DNA from: Mycolicibacterium sp. P9-22
Lineage (GTDB): Bacteria; Actinomycetota; Actinomycetes; Mycobacteriales; Mycobacteriaceae
Assembly (NCBI RefSeq): GCF_008329585.1
Contig: NZ_NPKP01000009.1
Location: forward strand, 157,512-221,511
Reading direction: 5' to 3'
DNA length: 64,000 nt
The notes beneath the pieces were generated by a model. The model ran no database searches and was not told where the DNA came from. It saw only the letters and a program-made list of their open reading frames with translations. The translations under genes were made by a program, and so were the position numbers. Of this stretch, positions 8,490-17,222 are shown one piece after another. How positions within the stretch are numbered: position 1 is the first letter of the stretch; each line of letters starts with the position of its first letter.

Positions 8490-9328
8490 GTGCTTTTCGA
8501 GCCGCTGTAGCCCTGCGGGGCGCGCCGGTTGCGGGCCTCGTTGTAGCGGGCGCCGTCGAAGAACTCGATGTCCCAGTCGCCGGTGCCCTTGTCCGCGGTC
8601 AGGCTCGGCTCCATTGCCACGATCCGGCGTTCGGTGGCCAGCACGTCGGCCACCGTGCGTCCGTTGACCGAGTCGAGCTGCGACCAGGTCGGCGGCAGCA
8701 GGAAGGAGCGGCCCTCGGCGAACTCGTCGAGGGCGGCCTGCGGGGTGGACCAGAACGCCCGGTCGCTCTCGGTGTTCTCGCCGTCGGCGCGCTGGCCTTC
8801 CGGAATGGCGCCGACGAAGAAGTAGGTGTCGTAGCGGCGGGTGCGTTCCTCTTTGGGGGTGACCCAGTTGGCCCACGGCCGCAGCAGATCGGCGCGCAGC
8901 ACCAGCTTCTCGGCGCGCAGGAAGTCCGCGAAGGACAGCGAGTTGTTGGCCAGTGCCGCCCGCTGCTCGCGGTACACCGACGCGTCGTCGACGAGGATGT
9001 CGGAGTCGTCGGCGGCGCCGGCGAACAGCACCCCGGACTCCTCGAAGGTTTCCCGGGCCGCGGCGCACACCAGTGCCTCGGCCAGGTCGACGTCGACGTT
9101 CAGGCGCTCGGCCCACCAGGTGGCTTCGGGGCCGTACCAGGCGATTCCCCTACCCCGATCGCGCTCGTCGACGCCACCGCCGGGAAAGACCATCACGCCC
9201 GCGACGAAATCCATCGCCGAATGCCTGCGCATCAGGAAGATCTCGAGTGACTCCGGGGTGCCGGCGTCTCGCAGCAGCATCACTGTGGACGCGGGCCGGG
9301 GCACGAGCGGATCCATGGCGTCGGTCAT
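8486..9328 (-). CDS. NUDIX hydrolase, Rv3040c-type
   Basis: The 280-residue protein has a NUDIX fold with the box split by an insertion: FPGGGVDERD near residue 50, then CAAARETFEESGVLF near residue 88, which supplies the RExxEExG metal-binding residues. Such enzymes cleave nucleoside-diphosphate-linked compounds, including CoA derivatives and NADH, using Mg2+. The intervening insert and a C-terminal region of about 150 residues match the larger NUDT19-like members, which act on CoA-type substrates. That would fit coupling to an enoyl-CoA hydratase, but it is inference. ATGA overlaps tie it to both the upstream ABC ATPase and the downstream echA17. Confidence 0.84.
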   Translation of the reverse strand: MTDAMDPLVPRPASTVMLLRDAGTPESLEIFLMRRHSAMDFVAGVMVFPGGGVDERDRGRGIAWYGPEATWWAERLNVDVDLAEALVCAAARETFEESGVLFAGAADDSDILVDDASVYREQRAALANNSLSFADFLRAEKLVLRADLLRPWANWVTPKEERTRRYDTYFFVGAIPEGQRADGENTESDRAFWSTPQAALDEFAEGRSFLLPPTWSQLDSVNGRTVADVLATERRIVAMEPSLTADKGTGDWDIEFFDGARYNEARNRRAPQGYSGSKST

Positions 9329-10164
9329 GCTCGCCTCCTGTGTGCGGCGCGGCTTCGGGTGCGACGGGCGAAATAGCGACCGTCGATATAGTCCAGCGCG
9401 ATCGACTGCCCGAACGCCGCGGACAGATTCTCGGCGGTCAGCACCTCGGTGAGCAGCCCGGCACCGACCACACTGCCCTCCGAGAGCAGCAGGCAGTGGC
9501 TGAACCCGGGCGGGATCTCCTCGACATGATGGGTGACCAGGACGATGGCCGGCGCATCCGGGTCGGCGGCCAGATCGGCCAACCGGGAGACGAGTTCCTC
9601 GCGCCCGCCCAGATCCAGCCCGGCGGCCGGCTCGTCGAGCAGCAACAGTTCCGGATCGGTCATCAGCGATCGCGCGATCAGCACCCGTTTGCGCTCCCCC
9701 TCCGAGAGGGTGCCGTAGGTGCGTTCGGCCAGATGCTCGGCGCCCAGGCTCTCCAGCATGTCGACGGCCTGCTCGTAGTCGACGTCGTCGTACTTCTCCC
9801 GCCAGCGGCCCAGCACCGCATAGCCGGCCGACACCACCAGGTCACGGACGATCTCGTCGTCGGGAATCCGTTGGCTCAGAGCGGAACTGCTCAGGCCGAC
9901 CCGGGACCGCAGCTCCGACATATCGGTGCGCCCGAGTCGCTCGCCGAGCACGAACGCGGTGCCCGAGGACGGGTGTTCGATCGCCGCGGCCATCCGCAGC
10001 AACGACGTCTTACCCGCCCCGTTCGGGCCGATCACCACCCAGCGTTCGTCGAGTTCCACGGCCCAGTTGATGGGCCCGACCAGGGTCTTGCCCCCGCGAC
10101 GCAGGGTGACCTTGGCGAAATCGATCAGCAGGTCGGGGTCTGTGATGGGCTCGTCTGCTGGCAC
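9325..10164 (-). CDS. ABC transporter ATP-binding protein, Rv3041c-type
   Basis: I start at the GTG at 10164 because the preceding residues are unrelated to the family and this gives a normal N-terminus (279 residues). All ABC ATPase signatures are present: Walker A GPNGAGKTS near residue 40, signature LSEGERKRVLIARSL, Walker B LLLLDEPAAGLD, and the switch histidine in VTHHVEEIP. There is no adjacent permease of the same system. It resembles stand-alone ATPases of the ModF/YlmA kind, so its partner is unknown. The first 40 nt overlap the 3' end of the YczE gene, placing both in one transcription unit. Confidence 0.84.
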   Translation of the reverse strand: MPADEPITDPDLLIDFAKVTLRRGGKTLVGPINWAVELDERWVVIGPNGAGKTSLLRMAAAIEHPSSGTAFVLGERLGRTDMSELRSRVGLSSSALSQRIPDDEIVRDLVVSAGYAVLGRWREKYDDVDYEQAVDMLESLGAEHLAERTYGTLSEGERKRVLIARSLMTDPELLLLDEPAAGLDLGGREELVSRLADLAADPDAPAIVLVTHHVEEIPPGFSHCLLLSEGSVVGAGLLTEVLTAENLSAAFGQSIALDYIDGRYFARRTRSRAAHRRRA

Positions 10165-10823
10165 CCGCTCATCGTAGTGTCGTCGTCCTCGGACATACGG
10201 AGCCGCCCACGGCGTCTGCCGGGGTCCGCCGCCCCAAAGTCGTGGAACAGCAGCCGCCGCGGTATGTGCCGCAGGATCAGTTGCACCAGTGGGCCGATGC
10301 CGAACGCGTAGATGACGGTCCCGACGCCGACGGTGCCGCCGAGCAGCCACCCGGCGGTCAGCACGGTGGCCTCGATGAGGGTGCGGATCAGCCGCACCGA
10401 CAGGCCGGTGCGCGCCACCAGGCCGGTCATCAGCCCGTCGCGCGGCCCGGGCCCGAGCCCGGCGCCGATGTAGAGCACGGTGCTCACCGCGTTGAGCAGC
10501 ACCGCGCCGAGCATCATCGGCACCCGCAGCCGGAGGTCATCGGGTGCGGGCAGCACCGCGATACCGATATCGACGGTGACCGCGATGACGATGACATTGG
10601 CGATCGTGCCGATACCGGGCCGGTTGCGCAGCGGGATCCAGGCCAGCAGCACCACCAGGCCGACCACGGCCGAGGCGACACCGATGGTCATCCCGGTGTG
10701 CCGGCTCAGCCCCTGGTGAAAGACGTCCCACGGGTCCAGTCCCAGGCCGGCCTGGACCATCAGGGCCATGGAGAAGCCGTAGCCGGTCAGGCCGAGGAGC
10801 AATAACAGAGCGCGGGTCTTCAT
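10125..10823 (-). CDS. YczE/YitT-like integral membrane protein
   Basis: The 232-residue protein has about five hydrophobic segments (near residues 4-25, 45-65, 72-93, 105-125 and 150-180) and the VQAGLGLDPWDVFHQGLS and GAGLGPGPRDGLMTG repeats typical of YczE family membrane proteins, whose substrate is not known. The C-terminal tail is hydrophilic. It lies divergent from a MocR-type regulator, an arrangement known for YczR/YczE, so that regulator probably controls it. The ATG at 10823 overlaps the stop of a short upstream open frame (ATGA), and the 3' end overlaps the ABC ATPase gene by 40 nt. Confidence 0.82.
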   Translation of the reverse strand: MKTRALLLLLGLTGYGFSMALMVQAGLGLDPWDVFHQGLSRHTGMTIGVASAVVGLVVLLAWIPLRNRPGIGTIANVIVIAVTVDIGIAVLPAPDDLRLRVPMMLGAVLLNAVSTVLYIGAGLGPGPRDGLMTGLVARTGLSVRLIRTLIEATVLTAGWLLGGTVGVGTVIYAFGIGPLVQLILRHIPRRLLFHDFGAADPGRRRGRLRMSEDDDTTMSGCQQTSPSQTPTC

Positions 10824-10963
10824 GCGTGGTCGGGGAAGCGGGCGCGGATGGCGTCGAGTTCGCCGCGAACCCGGCGGACATCGACGTCCCGGTCGATGGC
10901 GCGGTTGTAGGTGCCGGACCGCCGATACTTCCCCACCACTCGGGACATCCAGTTCTTTCGCAT
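10820..10963 (-). CDS. possible 47-residue basic protein upstream of the YczE gene
   Basis: A short frame starting at the ATG at 10963 would encode 47 residues rich in Arg, Asp and Val (MRKNWMSRVVGKYRRS onward). Its TGA overlaps the YczE start as ATGA, the same coupling used throughout this operon, which is the main argument that it is real. No ribosome-binding site stands out and I recognise no family. It could be a leader peptide, a small accessory protein of the transporter-like YczE, or chance. Confidence 0.4.
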   Translation of the reverse strand: MRKNWMSRVVGKYRRSGTYNRAIDRDVDVRRVRGELDAIRARFPDHA

Positions 10964-11001
10964 GACTCGATGATCACGGCCATGTGGCTTGCCAATCAAT
11001 A

Positions 11002-11021
11002 GCCAGTTGACGGATACTGGC
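11002..11021. promoter_or_regulatory. candidate MocR operator in the YczE/MocR divergent region
   Basis: GCCAGT (11002-11007) and ACTGGC (11016-11021) are perfect inverted repeats with an 8-bp spacer. They end 4 nt before the MocR ATG. A GATACT hexamer at 11013-11018 lies 7 nt from that ATG and could be the -10 of a leaderless transcript. A regulator bound here would control its own promoter and possibly the divergent YczE unit. Confidence 0.5.
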
Positions 11022-11025
11022 CTCA

Positions 11026-12474
11026 ATGTCTAACGATATGGGAACCAGAGCGCTTGATGTGGACCTACTGGCCCGCGAACTGGGCAACTGGCGTACGTCC
11101 AGTTTGACGGGCCCGGCCTACCTGGGACTTGCCGACGCCATCCGGTTGCTCATCGTGGACGGTCGCGTTCCGGTGGGCTCCCGGTTACCCAGCGAGCGGG
11201 CACTGGCGGATGTGCTGCGGGTCTCGCGGACCACGGTCACGGCGGCGTTCAACGCACTGCGCGAGGACGGCTACCTCAATGCCCGCCGCGGCGCCCGCAG
11301 CACCGCGTCGCTGCCGCCGCGACCGGAACTCCCCGCCGCGGAGGGTTCACCGACGATGAGCCTGGCCGCCGCCGCGCTGTCCGCGCCCAGTGCCGCGGTG
11401 CTCGACGCCTTCGCCGACGCCGCCCGCGACATCACGCCGTATCTGGCCGAACCCGGCCACGAGCTGACAGGCGTCTGCGCGCTGCGCACCGCGGTCGCCG
11501 AAAGATATTGCACGCGTGGACTACCCACCGATCCCGCGCAGATCATGATCACCAGTGGCGCCCAGCATGCCATCGGCCTCATCCTGGCGGCGTTCACGCA
11601 ACCCGGCGACCGGGTGCTCGTCGAGCAGCCCAGCTATCACGGTGCGCTGTCCTGCATCTCGACCTCGGGGGCACATGCGGTGCCGGTGGCCCTGAACGAG
11701 AACGGTTGGGAGCTGGACGCTCTGCATGCCGCGATCCGCCAGCTGGCGCCCGTGCTGGCCTACGTCATCCCCGACAACCACAACCCGACCGGGTTCACCA
11801 TGCCATCAGCGGAGCGAAATCGGTTGGGCCACATCATCTCCGAAACCCGCACGCGCACCATCGTCGACGAATCGATCCTGGACATGTGGATCGACGAGGC
11901 GCCGCCGGCGCCGCTGGCCGCCTCGGTGCCCTCCCGGCACGATCTGGTGCTCACCATCGGTTCGATGTCCAAGTCGTTCTGGGGCGGGCTGCGTATCGGC
12001 TGGATCCGCGCCGAGCCGGCCACCCTGGCCACCATCGCGGCCCACCGCGCCTCGGTGGATCTCGGCACGCCGATCCTGGAACAGCTCGCGGCGGCACGGC
12101 TTCTCCGGATCCGTGACGAGGTACTGCCGGAGCGCCGCGAGCTGCTGCTGGCCCGGCGGGCCTTCCTCATCGAGCTGCTGGCCCGACGGCTGCCCGACTG
12201 GCGCCCCGGTCCGGGCCGCGGCGGGATGTCGCTGTGGGTGCAACTGCCCGCCCCGATGAGCACCGCGCTGTCCGCGGCGGCATCGAGGTTGGGGCTGGAT
12301 CTGCCTGCCGGCCCGCGGTTCGGGGTCGACGGGACCCTTGAACGGTTCATCCGGGTGCCCTACGCGTTACCAGAACCTCAGCTCGAAGCGGCCGTCGATC
12401 TGATGGCGCGGGCGTGGCAGTCCATCACCGGTGTCGCCGTCATCGGTGAGACCCGCGCGGCAGTGGTGGTTTAG
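11026..12474 (+). CDS. MocR/PdxR-type regulator (GntR winged helix fused to aminotransferase fold), YczR-like
   Basis: The 482-residue protein combines an N-terminal GntR winged helix (about residues 30-100; LPSERALADVLRVSRTTVTAAF) with a class I aminotransferase-like domain (about 125-470). The PLP-binding lysine lies in TIGSMSKSFWGGLRIGW, and the cofactor-contacting region includes PDNHNPTGFTMP. MocR proteins use PLP or an aldimine as effector and rarely catalyse transamination. The gene is divergent from the YczE-like membrane gene, matching the YczR/YczE pair known in other bacteria. There is no evident ribosome-binding site, so translation may be leaderless. Its stop overlaps that of serB2 by 4 nt, tail to tail. 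Confidence 0.88.
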   Translation: MSNDMGTRALDVDLLARELGNWRTSSLTGPAYLGLADAIRLLIVDGRVPVGSRLPSERALADVLRVSRTTVTAAFNALREDGYLNARRGARSTASLPPRPELPAAEGSPTMSLAAAALSAPSAAVLDAFADAARDITPYLAEPGHELTGVCALRTAVAERYCTRGLPTDPAQIMITSGAQHAIGLILAAFTQPGDRVLVEQPSYHGALSCISTSGAHAVPVALNENGWELDALHAAIRQLAPVLAYVIPDNHNPTGFTMPSAERNRLGHIISETRTRTIVDESILDMWIDEAPPAPLAASVPSRHDLVLTIGSMSKSFWGGLRIGWIRAEPATLATIAAHRASVDLGTPILEQLAAARLLRIRDEVLPERRELLLARRAFLIELLARRLPDWRPGPGRGGMSLWVQLPAPMSTALSAAASRLGLDLPAGPRFGVDGTLERFIRVPYALPEPQLEAAVDLMARAWQSITGVAVIGETRAAVVV

Positions 12475-13736
12475 TCCTCGGGGATCTCGACCCGGCGGGC
12501 CGTCCCGTCGACCGCGTCGGCGGCCTCGATCTCACCGCGGGTCACCCCGAGGATGAACAGCACCGTGTCCAGGTAGGGATGGCTCAGCGAGGCGTCGGCG
12601 ACCTCACGCAGCGCCGGTTTGGCATTGAACGCCACACCGAGCCCGGCCGCCGAGAGCATGTCGATATCGTTCGCGCCGTCACCGACGGCCACCGTCTGCT
12701 CCATCGGCACGCCGACCTGCTGAGCGAAATCGCGCAGCGCCTTGGCCTTTCCGGGCCGGTCGATGACCTGGCCCACCACCCGGCCGGTGAGCTTGCCGTC
12801 GACGATCTCCAGTTCGTTGGCGGCGACGAAGTCCATCATCAGGTCATGAGCCAGCGGCTCGATCACCTGCCGGAAGCCGCCGGAGACGATGCCGCAGTGA
12901 TATCCCAGGCGCCGCAACGTCCGGATGGTGGTCCGCGCACCAGGGGTCAGCTCGATCTGGTCGGCCACCTCGTCGAGCACCTCGGCGGGCAGGCCCGCCA
13001 GTGTCGCCACCCGCTTGTGCAGTGACTCGGCGAAGTCCAGTTCACCGCGCATCGCCGCCTCGGTGACCTCGGCGACCGCGGCCAGCGCACCCGCCCGGTC
13101 GGCCAGCATCTCGATGACCTCGCCCTGGATCAGCGTGGAATCGACATCGAACACGATGAGTCGCTTGGTGCGCCGCGACAGGCTGTAGTCCTCCAGCGCG
13201 ATATCGACACCGAGTGTGACGGCGGTGCGCGCCATCACGTTCTGCAACTGCACGTAGGCCGCGCCGCCCGGGGGCACCGAGACCCGTAGTTCAAGGCCGG
13301 TTACCGGGTAATCGGAGACCCCGCGGATGGCATCGATGTTGACCCCGAGCGCGGCCACCTCATGGGCCACCACGCCGAACGCCTCGGCGGTGATGGGCCG
13401 GCCCAGCACCACGATGGTGTGGGTGGAGGGCACTTCCAGCACCGGCTTGTCATCGCTGCGCTCGATCTCGACGTCCAGGCCCACACCGTGGATGGCGGCG
13501 CGGACCTCGTCGGCGAACTCGGCACCGTCGGCCACCTTGGAATCCACCGACACCAGCACACCGAGGGTGAGCCGGCCGCGGATGACGACCTGTTCGACGT
13601 TGAGCAACTCCACGTGGTGCCGCGACAGCACCTCGAAGAGTGCGGACGTCACGCCGGGCTGGTCCACCCCGCTGACGGTGATCAACAACGATGAACGCTT
13701 ACGCGAGGGGTCGACTGACTGCGAGGCCGTCGGCAC
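12471..13736 (-). CDS. serB2: phosphoserine phosphatase SerB2 with N-terminal ACT domains
   Basis: The 421-residue enzyme removes phosphate from O-phospho-L-serine, the last step of serine synthesis, in the cytoplasm. Two ACT regulatory domains fill about residues 12-170, with a serine-binding type GVDQPGVTSALFEVL segment. A HAD phosphatase domain follows: the DVDST nucleophile motif near residue 197, VSGGFRQVIE as motif II, and GDGANDIDML as the Mg-binding motif. I prefer the GTG at 13736, which sits 4 nt after a GGAGGT ribosome-binding site; a GTG two codons earlier (13742) overlaps that site. It matches M. tuberculosis Rv3042c closely. Confidence 0.93.
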   Translation of the reverse strand: MPTASQSVDPSRKRSSLLITVSGVDQPGVTSALFEVLSRHHVELLNVEQVVIRGRLTLGVLVSVDSKVADGAEFADEVRAAIHGVGLDVEIERSDDKPVLEVPSTHTIVVLGRPITAEAFGVVAHEVAALGVNIDAIRGVSDYPVTGLELRVSVPPGGAAYVQLQNVMARTAVTLGVDIALEDYSLSRRTKRLIVFDVDSTLIQGEVIEMLADRAGALAAVAEVTEAAMRGELDFAESLHKRVATLAGLPAEVLDEVADQIELTPGARTTIRTLRRLGYHCGIVSGGFRQVIEPLAHDLMMDFVAANELEIVDGKLTGRVVGQVIDRPGKAKALRDFAQQVGVPMEQTVAVGDGANDIDMLSAAGLGVAFNAKPALREVADASLSHPYLDTVLFILGVTRGEIEAADAVDGTARRVEIPED

Positions 13737-13787
13737 ACTCACCTCCGTTTGATGCCTCGAATCAGCTGATATCAGGTCTGCGTCAGG

Positions 13788-15533
13788 TCAGCTGCGGACT
13801 TCGACGTCATCGATCCTGGTCACGTCGCCGTCGTCGGGTCCGTGCGCCCGGCCGATGTGCGCCTCGGCGCGCATCCGCTCCACCATGTGCGGGTAATGGA
13901 GCTCGAATGCCGGGCGCTCCGAACGGATCCGGGGCAGCTCGGTGAAGTTGTGCCGCGGCGGCGGGCAGCTGGTGGCCCACTCCAGGGAGTTGCCGTAGCC
14001 CCACGGGTCATCGACCACCACGGGCTCGCCGTAGCGCCAGCTCTTGAAGACGTTCCAGACGAACGGCAGCGTGGAGATGCCCAGGATGAACGCGCCCGCG
14101 GTGGAGATGACGTTCAGCGTGGTGAAGCCGTCGCTGGGCAGGTAGTCGGCGTAGCGACGCGGCATGCCCTCGTCACCGACCCAGTGCTGGACCAGGAAGG
14201 TGGTGTGGAAACCGATGAAGGTCAGCCAGAAGTGCAGCTTGCCCAGGCGTTCGTCGAGCAGTCGGCCCGTCATCTTCGGGAACCAGAAGTAGATGCCCGC
14301 GTAGGTGGCGAACACGATGGTGCCGAAGAGCACGTAGTGGAAGTGCGCGATGACGAAGTAGCTGTCGGTGACGTGGAAGTCCAGCGGCGGGCTGGCCAGC
14401 AGCACGCCCGACAGGCCACCGAGCAGGAAGGTGATCAGGAACCCGACCGAGAACAGCATCGGCGTCTCGAAGGTCAACTGTCCCTTCCACATCGTGCCGA
14501 TCCAGTTGAAGAACTTGATACCGGTCGGCACCGCGATCAGGAACGTCATGAAGGAGAAGAACGGCAGCAGCACCGCGCCGGTGGCGTACATGTGGTGCGC
14601 CCACACCGCGACCGACAGCGCCGCGATACCCAGCGTCGCGTAGATCAGGGTGGTGTAACCGAAGATCGGCTTGCGGCTGAACACCGGGAAGATCTCACTC
14701 ACGATGCCGAAGAACGGCAGCGCGATGATGTACACCTCGGGGTGCCCGAAGAACCAGAACAGGTGCTGCCACAGCAACACACCGCCGTTGGCCGGGTCAT
14801 AGATGTGCGCGCCGAGGTGGCGGTCGGCGGCCAGGCCGAACAGTGCGGCGGTCAGCAGCGGGAAGGCCAGCAGCACCAGGATCGAGGTCACCAGGATGTT
14901 CCAGGTGAAGATCGGCATCCGGAACATGGTCATACCGGGGGCGCGCATGCAGACCACCGTGGTGATCATGTTGACGCCACCGAGGATGGTGCCCAAACCA
15001 CCGACGGCCAGACCCATGATCCACAGGTCGCCACCGGCGCCCGGAGAGTGGATGGCATCGGTCAGCGGCGAGTACGCGGTCCAGCCGAAGTCGGCGGCAC
15101 CGCCCGGGGTGATGAAGCCACCCATGGCGATCAGCGCGCCGAACAGGAACAGCCAGAAGGAGAAGGCGTTCAGCCGCGGGAAGGCGACGTCGGGGGCGCC
15201 GATCTGCAGCGGCAGCACCAGGTTCGCGAAACCGAACACGATCGGCGTCGCGTAGAACAGCAGCATCACCGTGCCGTGCATGGTGAACAGCTGGTTGAAC
15301 TGCTCGTTGGACAGGAACTGCAGGCCCGGCACCGCGAGCTCGGTGCGCATCAGCAGCGCCATCAGCCCGCCGATGAAGAAGAAGATGAAGCAGGCGACGC
15401 AATACATCATGCCGATCAGCTTGTGATCGGTCGTGGTGATCAGCTTGTAGATGAGGTTGCCCTTGGGGCCCATCCGCTGCGGGAACGGACGCCGTGCCTC
15501 GAGTTCTCCGATTGGGGGCGCTTCGGCTACCAA
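13788..15533 (-). CDS. ctaD: cytochrome c oxidase subunit I CtaD
   Basis: This 581-residue membrane protein is the catalytic subunit of the aa3 oxidase, which reduces O2 and pumps protons. It shows the family signatures: TMHGTVMLLFYATP for a heme a histidine, HPEVYIIALPFFG with the Cu(B)-ligand and cross-linked Tyr region, WAHHMYATG for the Cu(B) histidines, and DSYFVIAHFHYVLFG for the heme histidines. About 12 membrane segments follow the usual pattern. I chose the TTG at 15533: a GGAGG site lies 5 nt upstream and the resulting N-terminus (M-VAEAPPIGELEA) aligns with the M. tuberculosis protein. The ATG at 15545 would itself carry the ribosome-binding site inside its coding region. Confidence 0.94.
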   Translation of the reverse strand: MVAEAPPIGELEARRPFPQRMGPKGNLIYKLITTTDHKLIGMMYCVACFIFFFIGGLMALLMRTELAVPGLQFLSNEQFNQLFTMHGTVMLLFYATPIVFGFANLVLPLQIGAPDVAFPRLNAFSFWLFLFGALIAMGGFITPGGAADFGWTAYSPLTDAIHSPGAGGDLWIMGLAVGGLGTILGGVNMITTVVCMRAPGMTMFRMPIFTWNILVTSILVLLAFPLLTAALFGLAADRHLGAHIYDPANGGVLLWQHLFWFFGHPEVYIIALPFFGIVSEIFPVFSRKPIFGYTTLIYATLGIAALSVAVWAHHMYATGAVLLPFFSFMTFLIAVPTGIKFFNWIGTMWKGQLTFETPMLFSVGFLITFLLGGLSGVLLASPPLDFHVTDSYFVIAHFHYVLFGTIVFATYAGIYFWFPKMTGRLLDERLGKLHFWLTFIGFHTTFLVQHWVGDEGMPRRYADYLPSDGFTTLNVISTAGAFILGISTLPFVWNVFKSWRYGEPVVVDDPWGYGNSLEWATSCPPPRHNFTELPRIRSERPAFELHYPHMVERMRAEAHIGRAHGPDDGDVTRIDDVEVRS

Positions 15534-15695
15534 CAGATCCTCCATAAAAAGTCGACGGGTCATCCCGGCAATGGCTCTGTCGGGCATCTTATCCCCCTCA
15601 CCGCCGGGCGCGGCATCCGTGTCCTACAAAGTGTCGTATTCGCTGGGGAACGGTGTCTGACCGGCTGGAAGCACGCCTGTTGATACCCTCGCCCG

Positions 15696-16763
15696 GTGCC
15701 GTTCCCCACTGCGCGCAAGGGCCTGCTCGCCGCGGGTGTCGCGGCCTCACTCACCCTGTTGACGGCCTGTGGGGCCACCGAGACCGCGCCGATCACCGAG
15801 CCGGGCGCCCCGATCACCAGCACCACCCGAATCGCCAGCGCCGGCGTGCTGGGCAACCATCGCAAGCCCGACGAATCGTGTGCCCCCGAACCGGCGCCCG
15901 CCCGGTCCCCCGACGCCCCGCGGCGGGTGCGCAACGCCGGTGGCCACGGGGACACCGAGGTGCGCGGCGATCCACAGCGCATCGTGGCGCTGTCGAACTC
16001 CGTGCTCGACGCGCTGTGCGCGCTGGGCCTGCAGGGCCGGGTCGTCGGCACCGCCGTGCCCCCGCCGTCCTACCTGGGCACCGTCCTGCACGACGCGCCC
16101 GGCTTCGGCCCCCGGGACGCGCCGGACCTGGACGCGGTCCGCGGCGCGACCCCGGACCTGATCCTCGCCTCGGTGGACCAGACCCCCGATTCCTTCGCCG
16201 CGCTGACCGCGATCGCGCCGACGGTGTTCACCGGCGGTGGCACCGACTGGCAGGACACCCTGCGCGCCGTCGCGGCCGCGACCGGACGCCCAGGCGCCGC
16301 CGATGCGGTGCTCGACGGATTCGAGCGTGACGCCCGCGAAGCCGGTGAACGTGCCGACGCAACCCACTTCCAGGCCTCGGTCGTGCAGTTCACCGAGACC
16401 ACCATGCGGGTGTACGGCGCGGCGAACTTCCCGGCCACCGTGTTGCGCGCCGTCGGAGTGGATCGTCCTGCGGCACAACGTTTTACCGATGTGCCCTATA
16501 CCGAGGTGAGTACCGCCGAGCTGACCGGGGACACCGACCTGTCCGCGGCCGACGGCGACATCATCTATCTGTCCTTCGAGACCGCCGAAGCCAGGGAACG
16601 GGCGACCACCGTGCTCAACAGCGATGCCTGGCGCAAGCTGTCTGCCAACCGGGACGACCGGGTGTTCGCGGTGAACAACGAGGTGTGGCAGACCGGGCAG
16701 GGCGTGGTCGCGGCCCGCGGCATCATCGAGGACCTGCGCTGGCTGAACGCGCCGATCAACTAG
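15696..16763 (+). CDS. fecB: FecB-like substrate-binding lipoprotein
   Basis: The 355-residue protein begins with a lipoprotein signal (lipobox LLTAC, cysteine at about residue 25). It continues as a class III periplasmic binding protein of the FecB/BtuF type (about residues 85-350; GDPQRIVALSNSVLDALCALG and the long connecting helix). Such proteins bind ferric chelates outside the membrane. M. tuberculosis FecB (Rv3044) lies at this same place beside ctaD and has been linked to siderophore binding and envelope integrity. No importer genes are adjacent. TACCCT at 15684-15689 lies 6 nt before the GTG, with no ribosome-binding site, so the transcript may be leaderless. Confidence 0.88.
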   Translation: MPFPTARKGLLAAGVAASLTLLTACGATETAPITEPGAPITSTTRIASAGVLGNHRKPDESCAPEPAPARSPDAPRRVRNAGGHGDTEVRGDPQRIVALSNSVLDALCALGLQGRVVGTAVPPPSYLGTVLHDAPGFGPRDAPDLDAVRGATPDLILASVDQTPDSFAALTAIAPTVFTGGGTDWQDTLRAVAAATGRPGAADAVLDGFERDAREAGERADATHFQASVVQFTETTMRVYGAANFPATVLRAVGVDRPAAQRFTDVPYTEVSTAELTGDTDLSAADGDIIYLSFETAEARERATTVLNSDAWRKLSANRDDRVFAVNNEVWQTGQGVVAARGIIEDLRWLNAPIN

Positions 16764-16772
16764 TCTCGGCGC

Positions 16773-17048
16773 GTGTTCCACGTACTGACAATCACCTACC
16801 TGCAGCCGCTCGATGTCATCGACCGGACGCGTCCCGCGCATCTGCAGTGGTTGACCGATGAGGTCGCCGCCGGCCGCATCCTGCTGGCCGGCCGGGTGGA
16901 ATCCCAGGACGGCGCGGTGCTGATCGCGGCGGAGATGTCCGCCGCCGAAGCCGACGCTGTAGCCGCGAGCGACCCGTACACCCAGGCCAGCGTCGTCCGT
17001 TACGACCGGGTCAGCTTCAACCCCGGATTCCGCGCGCCCGGCCTATAA
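16773..17048 (+). CDS. YciI-family small protein
   Basis: The 91-residue protein is a stand-alone YciI domain (ferredoxin-like fold). It has the typical R-x-x-H segment (DRTRPAHLQWLTDEVAAGRILLAGRV split around residues 16-45) and a SDPYTQASVVRYD stretch near residue 70. Histidine and aspartate pairs in this family are proposed to be catalytic, but the function is generally unknown. The GTG at 16773 lies 6 nt after a TAGTCT -10-like element that overlaps the fecB stop codon. It is thus likely transcribed from its own leaderless promoter as well as possibly with fecB. Confidence 0.8.
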   Translation: MFHVLTITYLQPLDVIDRTRPAHLQWLTDEVAAGRILLAGRVESQDGAVLIAAEMSAAEADAVAASDPYTQASVVRYDRVSFNPGFRAPGL

Positions 17049-17222
17049 GCCGACTCACAGCTTCAACCGGGATTAGACCGGGTACTTCGCTCGTTGTGTC
17101 CCACAGGGTGCACACCGCGCCCGATTCTGCTTCCTTCACTACTGTCTGGTGAAGGTGCATGTATTCGCACGTGGACATGCCTTGCTGTCCATAAATACAC
17201 AACGCATGTAGAGGACTGATCA

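Noticed and set aside
6549..8510. A 653-codon plus-strand frame across two methyltransferase genes and echA17.
   Set aside because: It runs opposite three well-supported genes and its composition is that of a mirror frame.
13842..15683. A 613-codon open frame on the plus strand opposite ctaD.
   Set aside because: It is antisense to a certain gene, has low-complexity Arg/Gln/His/Gly composition and no recognisable domain; long shadow frames are normal in GC-rich DNA.
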